Numbered from the stretch's first letter, positions 38,804-47,780 are shown. The stretch is DNA of 55,560 nucleotides from Burkholderiales bacterium (GCA_018969975.1 JAGWXI010000007.1:1-55560); one strand, 5' to 3'. Notes: generated by a model from the letters alone, not told the origin. Program-made: numbers and translations.

Positions 38804-39975
38804 GTTTTACTGTCCATCTTAGGTAGTGAGAACAAAACTACCATACCCACCAACAAAACGCCTGCAGTTACCCACAGGGCAGCGTGAAATGATCCAGATG
38901 CGTGCGCCATATAGCCAGCCACTACTGGCGCAATGATTTGTGCCACACCATAGCCCAAAGTAAATCGCGCCATAACTTTTCCTGGATTGTTGGGCGAGAG
39001 CCGCCCCACCATAGCTAGCGTCAGGCTCACAATGCCAATGAATGTGGCACCGTAACCAATAGCACCAGCCATTGCCGACAACATGGAGCCGGAAACGGCA
39101 GGTAGCAAAACAGAAAGTGTTTGTAGCCCGAAGGCGATGAGAAGCGCCTGCTTGTCTCCCACCACACGAGCTACACGATCCCAAACAAATACAGCTGGCA
39201 TTGCGGCCAAGCCAACCATTGCCCAAGCTAAATGCCCTTGACCCGCTAAAAGTGGTTCGCGTTCAACAATAGCGACAGTGAAAGTAGCGCTAATTACAAA
39301 CCCCCAACCTGCAGCGAAATAACTTGCCATCATGGTCCACATCCACCTAAGGGGAATACCGCTGGTAGAACTAATTACAGAAGATACATCTGCCGTTGTA
39401 GCTGGTAGTGGAGGACGCCACCTCCATGCAGGCCATAAAAAAAACAAACCAATACCGGCAAAGGCCAGCCACTGCGCGTCCCAGCTAGGCCAGATTTGCG
39501 ACAGCCCCCAAGCACCCATAGCAGACACCACAATACCCAGACCAATACCAACAAAATGCAAACCTAGCTCTGGCCGCTGACCTTTTTGCATCAACCAGCC
39601 TAAAACCAGACCAGACCCCATCAACATACCTGCCGCGCCACAAAGTCCACCTACAAAGCGCGACACAGCCCACACAACCAATGAGCTCTCGAGCGCCATC
39701 AAAGCGGTGATGATTAAAGCCATCCAAAGGCCCGCGCTGTAGAGCCTATGTCGCCAGCGCACATCGTCAATCCAAGCTACTGCGATAGCGCCAGTCATAT
39801 AGCCAGCATAGTTAATAGCTGCCAACACACCGGCATGCGCATCATCGAGCCCCGTTTGTGCCTGCAAAGCTGGAAGCAAGGGTGTAAAGGCAAATCGAGC
39901 CAGTCCGATGGTCAGCACCAAACCGCTGATACCACCAAAGATAACTTGCCAAGGTTGGAGTTGTTTTTGGGTCAA
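38800..39975 (-). CDS. MFS transporter, YbfB/YjiJ type
   Basis: A 391-residue protein with about 12 membrane segments. It begins FGGISGLVLTIGLARFAFTPLLPALQ, the characteristic first helix of the YbfB/YjiJ branch of the major facilitator superfamily, and has RFVGGLCGAAGMLMGSGLVLGWL. The substrate is unknown for the branch. It overlaps the glpD stop by 4 bases (ATGA), so it is probably translated with glpD, which hints at glycerol or a related metabolite, but this is inference only. Confidence 0.85.
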   Translation of the reverse strand: MTQKQLQPWQVIFGGISGLVLTIGLARFAFTPLLPALQAQTGLDDAHAGVLAAINYAGYMTGAIAVAWIDDVRWRHRLYSAGLWMALIITALMALESSLVVWAVSRFVGGLCGAAGMLMGSGLVLGWLMQKGQRPELGLHFVGIGLGIVVSAMGAWGLSQIWPSWDAQWLAFAGIGLFFLWPAWRWRPPLPATTADVSSVISSTSGIPLRWMWTMMASYFAAGWGFVISATFTVAIVEREPLLAGQGHLAWAMVGLAAMPAVFVWDRVARVVGDKQALLIAFGLQTLSVLLPAVSGSMLSAMAGAIGYGATFIGIVSLTLAMVGRLSPNNPGKVMARFTLGYGVAQIIAPVVAGYMAHASGSFHAALWVTAGVLLVGMVVLFSLPKMDSKT

Positions 39976-41552
39976 TGTGAAGTTGGCAACAAATAACTTT
40001 GTGCCAAAGTCTTAAAAGCTGCTAACTGAGGATTATGGATTTGTTCAGATATCAAAATAGTCGCCACTTTGTCAGACAAATCGCAAGCCAACTGCGCATC
40101 TAGAAATAATAATCGGGACCGCCTAGCCAAGACATCCTCGACTGTTCTGGCGTATTCATAGCGCACAGCGAAACGTACCATGGCTTCGCTGAGCCCTTCG
40201 CAAAGCCAAGTATCGGCGCCTGGCATAGTCAATAACCGTTTTTGCTCGGATCCATACGAGTGACGCCCTTGCGCATGCGCCAACGACAAAGCTGAAAAAA
40301 CTGAAGCTGGATTGGATGCTCCTACCAAAGGGCAATCGGCAGTGGTTGAACTTTTATAAGCTGCAGAAATCAATCCAGCAACTTGACATTGCTGCAATAC
40401 ATCCTCAGCCATCGCGCGGTAAGTGGTCCACTTCCCACCAGTGACAGTTACTAAACCGCTCTCGCTAATGAGGATCGTGTGTTCTCTGCTGATACCCTTG
40501 GTATTGGCAGATGGCTTATTTTGTGGTTTAACCAAAGGGCGCAAACCCACCCAAACGCTGCGTACATCTGCGCGCGTAGCAGCTTTAGAAAAGTAACGGG
40601 CTGTTTCATGCAGTATGAAATCGACTTCTTGGGTAAACGCCATCGGTTCAATTGGCAAATCCGTGCGCGGCGTATCTGTTGTTCCCAATATCACTTTACC
40701 CAGCCACGGCACCGCAAACAAAACACGACCATCTTGGGTGCTAGGTACTAACAAAGCATAGTCTTGGCCTAGAAAAGAGCGATCTACTACCAAATGCACA
40801 CCTTGACTTGGAGTCACCAGTGTTTCAATTTTTTCGCCTGAACTTTTCGCATCCATCGACCGAATGCCATCCACCCAAACACCAGTGGCATTGATGACAC
40901 ATTTTGCTTTTAAGTCGAAGGTGCGTCCTGATTCATTATCTTTGCACGTCAAGCCAGTGAGCTTGTGATCTTTGTGAATAAAAGATTCCACGGGACAGTA
41001 GTTCAATACCACTGCACCATTATTTTGCGCAGTGCGCGCAATTTCTAGCGCTAAACGCGCATCATCAAACTGCCCATCCCAATATTGCACACCACCCCGC
41101 AAACCTTTTGATTGCACTTGTGGCAAGCGCTCAAGAACTTGTTCTTTGCTTAGGAATTGGGTAGAGCCAATTGCAGACTTACCGGCAAGCAAGTCGTAGA
41201 GCATCAACCCCAGTCCATAAAAAGCTGTTTCCCACCATTTGTAGGAAGGCATCACAAATGCCAATGGCTGCGCAAGATGCGGCGCGTTATGCAACAGGAC
41301 TGCACGCTCGTGTAAAGCCTCTTTGACCAAGGATAGATTACCTTGTGCTAAATAACGAACTCCCCCATGTACCAGCTTGGTAGCACGTGATGAGGTGCCT
41401 TTTGCAAAATCATGGGCCTCTAGGAGAACCACTTTATAGCCGCGTGAAGCAGCATCTAAGGCTACGCCAAGACCTGTTGCTCCGCCACCAATAATTGCCA
41501 GATCAAAAACATCTGTTGCAATTAATTTTTCAAATATAGCCGAGCGCTGCAT
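39972..41552 (-). CDS. glpD: Aerobic glycerol-3-phosphate dehydrogenase
   Basis: A 526-residue FAD enzyme. The dinucleotide site is AIIGGGATGLGVALDA (19-34), followed by GTSSRATKLVHGGVRYL (52-68) and GGKWTTYRAMAEDV. It oxidises glycerol 3-phosphate to dihydroxyacetone phosphate at the inner membrane and passes electrons to quinone. It stands downstream of the glp importer genes but behind a strong terminator, so it needs readthrough or its own promoter. The MFS gene follows with a 4-base overlap. Confidence 0.96.
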   Translation of the reverse strand: MQRSAIFEKLIATDVFDLAIIGGGATGLGVALDAASRGYKVVLLEAHDFAKGTSSRATKLVHGGVRYLAQGNLSLVKEALHERAVLLHNAPHLAQPLAFVMPSYKWWETAFYGLGLMLYDLLAGKSAIGSTQFLSKEQVLERLPQVQSKGLRGGVQYWDGQFDDARLALEIARTAQNNGAVVLNYCPVESFIHKDHKLTGLTCKDNESGRTFDLKAKCVINATGVWVDGIRSMDAKSSGEKIETLVTPSQGVHLVVDRSFLGQDYALLVPSTQDGRVLFAVPWLGKVILGTTDTPRTDLPIEPMAFTQEVDFILHETARYFSKAATRADVRSVWVGLRPLVKPQNKPSANTKGISREHTILISESGLVTVTGGKWTTYRAMAEDVLQQCQVAGLISAAYKSSTTADCPLVGASNPASVFSALSLAHAQGRHSYGSEQKRLLTMPGADTWLCEGLSEAMVRFAVRYEYARTVEDVLARRSRLLFLDAQLACDLSDKVATILISEQIHNPQLAAFKTLAQSYLLPTSH

Positions 41553-41577
41553 GAAGATTTATTTCTTGGGGTCCTAT

Positions 41578-41614
41578 AAAAAAAAGGACCCATCCATCTC
41601 GAATGGACGGATCC
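41578..41614 (-). terminator. Intrinsic terminator between glpV and glpD
   Basis: On the minus strand a 12-bp stem (arms 41614-41603 and 41597-41586, two G-U pairs) closes a 5-base loop TCGAG and is followed at once by eight T residues (41585 down to 41578). It begins 6 bases after the glpV stop. This is a very strong rho-independent terminator and should end most transcripts from the importer genes before glpD. Confidence 0.92.
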
Positions 41615-41620
41615 CTTTAA

Positions 41621-43354
41621 TTACCGCACGCGGCCTTCTTTCCAAGCATTGAGTAGTTTTTCATACGCAATGGTTTCGCCCTTTGGCTTCTCATTAGCCA
41701 ACTTCTTCCATGGTGCACCTGTATCGCTCAAGTACTTAGCAGGATCACCTTTTGGATTGAGCTTAGGCGCGCAATTTGCCATACCTGCACGCTCAAGACG
41801 TGCCAACACTTGATCCATCTCTTCGGCCAGGTTATCCATCGCGCCTTGAGGCGTTTTTTCGCCTGTGACAGCTTGTGCGACGTTTTTCCACCAGAGTTGG
41901 GCCAGCTTGGGATAGTCAGGCACGTTGGTACCAGTAGGTGTCCAGGCAACACGTGCAGGGCTGCGATAGAACTCCACCAATCCACCTAGCTTTGGCGCCA
42001 TGTCCGTCATAGCTTGGCTACGGATATCGCTTTCGCGAATCGGTGTCAAACCGACGATGGTCTTTTTGAGCGATACGGTTTTACTCGTCACAAACTGCGC
42101 ATACAACCAAGCAGCAGCTGTGCGGTTCTCATCATGGTTCTTGAAGAAAGTCCATGAACCTACGTCTTGGTAGCCGTTTTGCATACCTTGCTTCCAGTAA
42201 GGTCCGTTAGGCCCTGGTGCCATACGCCACTTTGGAGTGCCGTCTGCATTGACCACTGGCAAACCAGGCTTGGTCATATCAGCTGTAAATGCGGTGTACC
42301 AGAAGATTTGCTGTGCAATTTGACCTTGTGCAGGAACTGGACCTGCTTCACCAAAGGTCATGCCGGTGGCTTCTTTGGGCGCGTATTTCTTCATCCAGTC
42401 AACATACTTAGTTAGTGCATAAACTGCTGCAGGTGAGTTAGTTGCACCACCGCGCGAAACGGACGCACCTACTGGTGTACATCCATCTGCACCGACACGA
42501 ATACCCCACTCATCTACCGGCATGCCATTTGGAATACCTTTGTCAGCAGTGCCCGCCATGGATAACCAAGCATCGGTGAAACGCCAACCTAAAGAGGGGT
42601 CTTTCTTACCGTAGTCCATGTGGCCGTAGATGGGCTTGCCGTCAATAGTTTTGACATCGTTGGTGAAGAAATCCGCGATGTCTTCATAGGCGCTCCAATT
42701 CAATGGAACACCCAATTCGTATCCATATTTAGCTTTGAATTTGTCCTGCAAGTCTTTGCGTGCAAACAAGTCTGCGCGGAACCAATACAGGTTAGCGAAC
42801 TGTTGGTCAGGCAATTGGTATAACTTTTTATCAGGCGCTGTGGTAAAGCTAGTGCCGATGAAATCTTTCAAGTCCAATCCGGGATTGGTCCACTCTTTAC
42901 CTTTTCCGGCCATGTAGTCAGACAAAGGCAGAATTTTTCCGTAACGGTAGTGGGTTCCGATCAAGTCAGAGTCAGAAATCCATCCGTCATAAATAGACTT
43001 GCCTGATTGCATCGATGTTTGGAGTTTTTCCACTACATCGCCCTCTTGGATCAGGTCATGCTTGACCTTGATGCCTGTAATTTCTTCAAACGCTTTTGCA
43101 AGCGTTTTAGATTCGTATTCGTGGGTGGTGATGGTTTCAGACACCACAGAAATTTCTTTCACCCCTTTGGCTTGCAGTTTTTTTGCCGCATCGATGAACC
43201 ATTTCAGTTCAGCTTGTTGTTTGTCTTTGCTCAAGGTCGATGGCTGGAACTCGTTGTCCACCCATTTCTTGGCTTCGGCTTCTCCCGCCCAAGCGCCATG
43301 ACCTAGAACCAATGCGGTGGCAGCGAATGCCAGAGCCCGGTATTTCATCTTCAT
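41621..43354 (-). CDS. glpV: ABC transporter substrate-binding protein for glycerol (GlpV-like)
   Basis: A 577-residue exported solute-binding protein (signal peptide ending HGAWA, residue 23) of the extracellular solute-binding family 1. Its long form, the ETITTHEYESKTLAKAFEEITGIKVKHD region and its linkage to glpSTPQ and DUF2160 match the glycerol-binding GlpV of Rhizobium leguminosarum. It should capture glycerol in the periplasm for GlpPQ-ST. GAGGAGA lies just before the first ATG. An inverted repeat in the gap upstream is listed separately. Confidence 0.9.
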   Translation of the reverse strand: MKMKYRALAFAATALVLGHGAWAGEAEAKKWVDNEFQPSTLSKDKQQAELKWFIDAAKKLQAKGVKEISVVSETITTHEYESKTLAKAFEEITGIKVKHDLIQEGDVVEKLQTSMQSGKSIYDGWISDSDLIGTHYRYGKILPLSDYMAGKGKEWTNPGLDLKDFIGTSFTTAPDKKLYQLPDQQFANLYWFRADLFARKDLQDKFKAKYGYELGVPLNWSAYEDIADFFTNDVKTIDGKPIYGHMDYGKKDPSLGWRFTDAWLSMAGTADKGIPNGMPVDEWGIRVGADGCTPVGASVSRGGATNSPAAVYALTKYVDWMKKYAPKEATGMTFGEAGPVPAQGQIAQQIFWYTAFTADMTKPGLPVVNADGTPKWRMAPGPNGPYWKQGMQNGYQDVGSWTFFKNHDENRTAAAWLYAQFVTSKTVSLKKTIVGLTPIRESDIRSQAMTDMAPKLGGLVEFYRSPARVAWTPTGTNVPDYPKLAQLWWKNVAQAVTGEKTPQGAMDNLAEEMDQVLARLERAGMANCAPKLNPKGDPAKYLSDTGAPWKKLANEKPKGETIAYEKLLNAWKEGRVR

Positions 43355-43377
43355 GTCAGTCTCCTCATTTCAAAAGC

Positions 43378-43425
43378 TTCCCTGTGGTTATGAAAAACAT
43401 CGGTCCGAGGGAAGATTCAGACCGG
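43378..43425 (-). repeat. Two interleaved inverted repeats upstream of glpV
   Basis: CTTCCCT (43378-43384) is complementary to AGGGAAG (43409-43415), and CGGTC (43402-43406) to GACCG (43421-43425). The arms interleave, so the RNA could form either hairpin or a pseudoknot in the 88-base gap before glpV. Such a structure might protect the glpV mRNA or tune its translation. No T-run, so not a terminator. Confidence 0.35.
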
Positions 43426-43442
43426 GTCACTTGATTGTTTGG

Positions 43443-43748
43443 TTAGCCTTTGCGCAAAACAACAGCCAACCAAACAAAACTTATTGCCGTACCCCACCAA
43501 ATGGTGGGGTCCTCATTCAGACTTAGCCACTGCGCAATCACACCAGCGAGGCCTAAATAAATTAAATGGATATAGGCAGCGCCCAGCAATCCTATAAACA
43601 GTCTGTCACCTCTCGTGGTGACGATAGGCAAAAAACCTTTTCGAGCGACAGTAGGAGATCGAATTTCAAAATAGGTCATTCCGGCAAGCAGAAGAAATAC
43701 ACAGATAAAAAATACCGCAACGGGGGGGCTCCAAGCCATCCATTCCAT
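43443..43748 (-). CDS. DUF2160 small membrane protein of the glycerol ABC operon
   Basis: A 101-residue membrane protein with three hydrophobic helices (about 8-25, 50-72, 82-98) and the conserved EIRSPTVARKGFLPIVTTRGDRLFIGLL block. DUF2160 proteins are found almost only inside glpSTPQV-type operons, as here, and are presumed to be an accessory part of the glycerol ABC importer; the role is not shown. AGGAGGTGAC precedes a double ATG, and the second (43748) has the better spacing. Confidence 0.87.
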   Translation of the reverse strand: MEWMAWSPPVAVFFICVFLLLAGMTYFEIRSPTVARKGFLPIVTTRGDRLFIGLLGAAYIHLIYLGLAGVIAQWLSLNEDPTIWWGTAISFVWLAVVLRKG

Positions 43749-43802
43749 CATGTCACCTCCTTTGCTTCGAAAGCGTGTACAGCAACTTGGTTCGGTGGTG
43801 AC

Positions 43803-44615
43803 TCATACACGCCCCATCGCAAAACCTTTGGCGATGTAATGGCGCACAAACCAAATCACAATCGCACCGGGAACAATAGTTAAAACCCCCGCAGCAGCCA
43901 AGGTAGCCCAATCCATACCCGATGCACTTACTGTGCGAGTCATAGTGGCAACAATGGGTTTGGCGTTAACACTCGTGAGTGTTCGCGCCAATAACAATTC
44001 GACCCAACTAAACATAAAGCAAAAGAAAGCTGTCACGCCTATACCCGCTTTGATCAAGGGCATAAAGATCAAGAGGAAGAATCGCGGAAAACTGTAGCCA
44101 TCGATGTAGGCAGTTTCATCGATTTCCCTTGGAATGCCTGACATAAAACCTTCCAAAATCCATACTGCAAGCGGCACATTAAATAGCAGGTGAGACAGCG
44201 CAACAGCAATGTGCGTATCCATCAATCCAACGGTGGTGTAGAGCTGAAAAAATGGCAACAAAAAAACTGCAGGTGGCGTCATGCGATTTGTCAACAACCA
44301 AAAGAAAATATGCTTGTCACCTAAAAATCTGTAGCGTGAGAATGCATAGGCTGCTGGCAATGCCACTAAAACCGAAATACATGTATTGATTGCCACATAG
44401 ATCAAACTGTTGATATAGCCCGAGTACCACGAGACATCCGTAAAAATTGTCATGTAGTTGGCAAACGTCAGGTGCTTTGGAAATAAGCTAAATGTGGACA
44501 AGATTTCTTCATTAGTTCGCAAACTCATATTGACCATCCAATAGATGGGCAATAAGGCAAAAATAATATAGAACCATAAAAAGATGGTGCGTTTTTTAAA
44601 ACGTTGTTCATCCAT
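43803..44615 (-). CDS. glpQ: Glycerol ABC transporter permease GlpQ
   Basis: A 270-residue MalG-type inner-membrane permease with six hydrophobic segments and the EAA loop GIPREIDETAYIDGYSFPRFFLLIFMPLIKAGI that docks the ATPase. It pairs with GlpP to form the glycerol channel. It overlaps glpP by 8 bases. Here the name follows the rhizobial glpSTPQV system and is not the glycerophosphodiester phosphodiesterase GlpQ of E. coli. Confidence 0.9.
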   Translation of the reverse strand: MDEQRFKKRTIFLWFYIIFALLPIYWMVNMSLRTNEEILSTFSLFPKHLTFANYMTIFTDVSWYSGYINSLIYVAINTCISVLVALPAAYAFSRYRFLGDKHIFFWLLTNRMTPPAVFLLPFFQLYTTVGLMDTHIAVALSHLLFNVPLAVWILEGFMSGIPREIDETAYIDGYSFPRFFLLIFMPLIKAGIGVTAFFCFMFSWVELLLARTLTSVNAKPIVATMTRTVSASGMDWATLAAAGVLTIVPGAIVIWFVRHYIAKGFAMGRV

Positions 44616-45489
44616 GGGCCTGCTCCTTAGCCTGGGTACCGACTTGCTGCATCCAGTTATAGAGAACGAAACAGAGCAACAAAATAATCAAGAAATAAAT
44701 CAATGAAAACGCAGCAGCAGGGCCTAAGTCAAATTGACCTACTGCTTTTTGTGTCAAGTATTGGCTCAAAAATGTTGTCGCGTTTCCAGGGCCACCGCCC
44801 GTTAGCACAAAGGGCTCCGTGTAAATCATGAAACTATCCATAAACCTGAGCAACACAGCAATGATCAATACGCCACGCATTTTGGGCAATTGAATAAATC
44901 TAAACACATCTAACTTACCGGCACCATCAATCCTTGCTGCTTGGTAATACGCATCAGGAATACTGCGCAGTCCTGCGTAGCACAGCAAAGCCACCAAGGG
45001 AGTCCAATGCCAGATATCCATTAATAAAACTGTTAACCACGCATCGCTTGCATTACCGGTGTAGTTGTAATCTATGCTCATCAACTGCAAAGTAGCGCCC
45101 ATCAATCCAATATCGGCTCGTCCATAAATTTGCCAGATCGTGCCAACTACATTCCACGGAATAAGCAAAGACAAAGCGATAACAACTAGGGTGATGGAAG
45201 CGCGCCATCCTTGTGCAGGCATAGACAAGGCTAACAAAATGCCAAGAGGAATTTCACAAGCCAAGACTGCAAATGAAAACACAATCTGTCGCCATAGTGC
45301 TTCATGTAAATCAGGATCGCGCATAACGGATGTGAACCACTCCGTCCCCACGAAAACACGCCGCTCCGGCGAAATGATGTCTTGAACAGAATAGTTCACC
45401 ACCGTCATCAGGGGAATGATGGCTGAGAAAGCAACACACAATAAGACCGGCAAGATCAATAACCATGCTTTTTGATTCACAGTTTTCAT
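44608..45489 (-). CDS. glpP: Glycerol ABC transporter permease GlpP
   Basis: A 293-residue MalF-type permease with six hydrophobic segments and the EAA loop SIPDAYYQAARIDGAGKLDVFRFIQLPKMRG. The ATG at 45489 overlaps the glpT stop (ATGA) and begins MKTVNQKAWLL, a normal cytoplasmic start; an in-frame start at 45519 lies inside glpT and is less likely. It forms the membrane part of the importer with GlpQ. Confidence 0.9.
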   Translation of the reverse strand: MKTVNQKAWLLILPVLLCVAFSAIIPLMTVVNYSVQDIISPERRVFVGTEWFTSVMRDPDLHEALWRQIVFSFAVLACEIPLGILLALSMPAQGWRASITLVVIALSLLIPWNVVGTIWQIYGRADIGLMGATLQLMSIDYNYTGNASDAWLTVLLMDIWHWTPLVALLCYAGLRSIPDAYYQAARIDGAGKLDVFRFIQLPKMRGVLIIAVLLRFMDSFMIYTEPFVLTGGGPGNATTFLSQYLTQKAVGQFDLGPAAAFSLIYFLIILLLCFVLYNWMQQVGTQAKEQAHG

Positions 45490-46574
45490 GCCACTAACTC
45501 CTCGTTGTGATAGAAACAAGTGTGTTTTCCAAGAAGAGCGATATGTACTTCAGAACCCACTGTGAACTGTTGGTAATTCAACGGTAAACGTGCACGCACT
45601 AACTGACCCACACACTCCATCGTCATCAGCACACTGGTTCCCAAATCTTGGATGCGTTCAACTTTTGCAGCAAGCGTGTTGGCACTAGGGTGGTTTAAAA
45701 CTTCCACATATTCAGGTCGAATTCCAAGCTTGATGAGCGACAAACCTTCCAGATCATGAGCTTGTTGCTGCGTTAGATCTAGGCGGGTATTGCCCAATTC
45801 CAGCGACTTTGCATCCACTCTCCCTTGCAAGAAATTCATGCCCGGAGACCCAATAAAGTGACCTACAAAGGTATGCGTTGGTCTCTCAAATAGATCTTCA
45901 GCCGTGCCAGTCTGAACGGCTTTTCCTCTCGTCATCACCACCACTTCTTGTGCAAAAGTCAGGGCTTCAACTTGATCATGCGTGACATATATTAGGGTCA
46001 GTTTGAGTTCTTGGTGGACTTGTTTAAGTTTGCGACGTAATTGCCACTTGAGGTGGGGGTCGATCACAGTGAGGGGCTCATCAAACAAGATCGCCGATAC
46101 ATCCGGACGGACTAAGCCGCGTCCCAGAGAAATTTTTTGCTTTGCATCCGCACTCAACCCAGAAGCTCGCTGGTTCAACTGGCCACTGAGTTCAAGCATT
46201 TCAGCGATTTGTCCCACCCGTTTGCTGATATCTTTTTCTAGCATTCGACGATTACGCAATGGAAAGGCTAAGTTCTCAGCTACTGTCATGGTGTCGTAGA
46301 TGACAGGAAACTGGAATACCTGTGCAATATTTCTTACCTGTGGACTTTTTTCAGTAACGTCCACGCCATCAAACAAAACAACACCTTGCGAGGGGCGAAC
46401 CAACCCTGACATGATATTGAGCAAAGTAGTCTTGCCACATCCAGAAGGCCCTAGCAAAGCATATGCGCCACCGGCGCGAAAGGACATTTCTAATGGCAGT
46501 AAGGCGTAATCACTCTCCTGCGTCGGGTTAGCTTGGTAGGAATGGGCTAATTTCAAATCAATTCTTGCTGCCAT
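45486..46574 (-). CDS. glpT: Glycerol ABC transporter ATP-binding protein GlpT
   Basis: A 362-residue ABC ATPase of the MalK/UgpC class. It has Walker A GPSGCGKT (42-49), Walker B AILFDEPL and the C-terminal TOBE regulatory domain. The signature is degenerate (LSADAKQKISLGRG in place of LSGGQ), a feature of this family branch. It probably works as a heterodimer with GlpS, whose signature is intact. Only 1 base separates it from glpS. The name is that of the rhizobial system, not the E. coli glycerol-3-phosphate antiporter. Confidence 0.9.
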   Translation of the reverse strand: MAARIDLKLAHSYQANPTQESDYALLPLEMSFRAGGAYALLGPSGCGKTTLLNIMSGLVRPSQGVVLFDGVDVTEKSPQVRNIAQVFQFPVIYDTMTVAENLAFPLRNRRMLEKDISKRVGQIAEMLELSGQLNQRASGLSADAKQKISLGRGLVRPDVSAILFDEPLTVIDPHLKWQLRRKLKQVHQELKLTLIYVTHDQVEALTFAQEVVVMTRGKAVQTGTAEDLFERPTHTFVGHFIGSPGMNFLQGRVDAKSLELGNTRLDLTQQQAHDLEGLSLIKLGIRPEYVEVLNHPSANTLAAKVERIQDLGTSVLMTMECVGQLVRARLPLNYQQFTVGSEVHIALLGKHTCFYHNEELVA

Positions 46575-46575
46575 T

Positions 46576-47658
46576 TCATGCCCTCTTCTGAACAAGGGAG
46601 AGAGGTGCTCGCATCAAGTCACCCTCTGGAGCAAAAACATAGACTTCGTTTGGATCAAAATAAAACGTGAGTTGCACACCTAAATCAAAGAAGTGCACAC
46701 CCGGTTTTTGCATCACCCACTCTCCTAACGCACAGTGAAAATGCACAAACGTATCGGTACCAGAGATTTCCGCCAACTGCACTTGGCCTGTGATGGCCAC
46801 ATCACCGGTTTTTTCCTCCACCCTTAATCCAGCAGCACGAATGCCCAATGTGACTTGGCTATGCATGCTTGGTAATTGCGGTAATACCAAATAGGGGCCA
46901 TGGTTGAGTTGCCATCGCCCCTCATGCAGTCTTGCTGACACCACATTCAACGGTGGATCGCTAAAGGCAGATGCAACGTCTAAAGTGGCAGGATGACGAA
47001 ACACATCTAATGTCGCGCCATATTGCAACAAATGCCCTTCTTTGAAGACTGCGGTGTAACCACCCAATAACAAAGCCTCTGCGGGGTCTGTGGTTGCATA
47101 AACCACAGTTGACTGACCCATTGCGAAGAGTTGCGACAATTCCTCGCGTAACTCCTCTCGTAATTTGTAGTCCAAATTAACCAACGGTTCATCCAGAAAA
47201 ATAAGAGGCGCGTTTTTCGCTAAAGCTCTTGCCAGCGCCACGCGTTGTTGTTGCCCCCCTGAGAGCTCTGAAGGAAAACGATCTAAAAAAGGATCGATAT
47301 GCAAGCGCTTGGCAAGACTAATTACTTGCGCATCGATATGGGATTCGTGGCGAAGCTTGAGCGGGGACGCTATGTTGTCGTAGACCGTTAATGAAGGGTA
47401 ATTGATGAACTGTTGGTAGACCATGGCGACATTGCGTTCGCGTACTGGAACACCCGTCACGTCATGACCATCTACTAAAACTTTGCCTTGCGTAGGAACA
47501 TCTAAACCAGCCATCACACGCATTACGCTGGTTTTGCCAGCCTGAGTGGCCCCCAGCAAAACTGTGACGGCATGGGGTTGTAGTGACAAATTCATTCGAT
47601 GCAGATGCACATCAGCGCCTACAGACTTGCTCACTTCAGAAAATTGGAGATGGGCCAA
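46576..47658 (-). CDS. glpS: Glycerol ABC transporter ATP-binding protein GlpS
   Basis: A 360-residue MalK-class ATPase. It has the unusual Walker A GATQAGKT (36-43), signature LSGGQQQR, Walker B LIFLDEPLVNLD and a TOBE domain. YQQFINYPSLTVYDNIASPLKL is typical of GlpS. No ATG start is available: a TTG at 47658 has AAAGGA 6 bases upstream and gives the family-like N-terminus MAHLQFSEVSK, so I prefer it over the TTG at 47673. It is the first gene of the importer operon and lies under the operator cluster. Confidence 0.88.
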   Translation of the reverse strand: MAHLQFSEVSKSVGADVHLHRMNLSLQPHAVTVLLGATQAGKTSVMRVMAGLDVPTQGKVLVDGHDVTGVPVRERNVAMVYQQFINYPSLTVYDNIASPLKLRHESHIDAQVISLAKRLHIDPFLDRFPSELSGGQQQRVALARALAKNAPLIFLDEPLVNLDYKLREELREELSQLFAMGQSTVVYATTDPAEALLLGGYTAVFKEGHLLQYGATLDVFRHPATLDVASAFSDPPLNVVSARLHEGRWQLNHGPYLVLPQLPSMHSQVTLGIRAAGLRVEEKTGDVAITGQVQLAEISGTDTFVHFHCALGEWVMQKPGVHFFDLGVQLTFYFDPNEVYVFAPEGDLMRAPLSLVQKRA

Positions 47659-47683
47659 CTCAGTTCCTTTCAAACAAGATTAT

Positions 47684-47738
47684 TGTTCGTTTTTGTTTTT
47701 TTTCTTTGGTATTTTCCCTAATCGAACAAAAACGAACA
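47684..47738. promoter_or_regulatory. GlpR operator candidate: 14-bp perfect inverted repeat
   Basis: TGTTCGTTTTTGTT (47684-47697) is the exact reverse complement of AACAAAAACGAACA (47725-47738). The second arm includes two direct copies of CGAACA (47723-47728 and 47733-47738) one helical turn, 10 bp, apart. TGTTCG is the core half-site of the E. coli GlpR operator. Placement in the 122-base divergent gap between glpS and glpR supports control of both directions by GlpR. Confidence 0.72.
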
Positions 47739-47751
47739 TGGTTTATGTTCG
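47733..47751. promoter_or_regulatory. GlpR operator candidate: CGAACAT-N5-ATGTTCG palindrome
   Basis: CGAACAT (47733-47739) and ATGTTCG (47745-47751) form a perfect 7-bp inverted repeat around GGTTT, 30 bases before the glpR start. The half-sites equal those of the E. coli GlpR operator but in the opposite order (CGAACA first). It shares one half-site with the longer inverted repeat, so GlpR may bind the whole region cooperatively and also control its own gene. Confidence 0.7.
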
Positions 47752-47780
47752 CAACAGTCAATTCTGTATTCACTTAAAAA

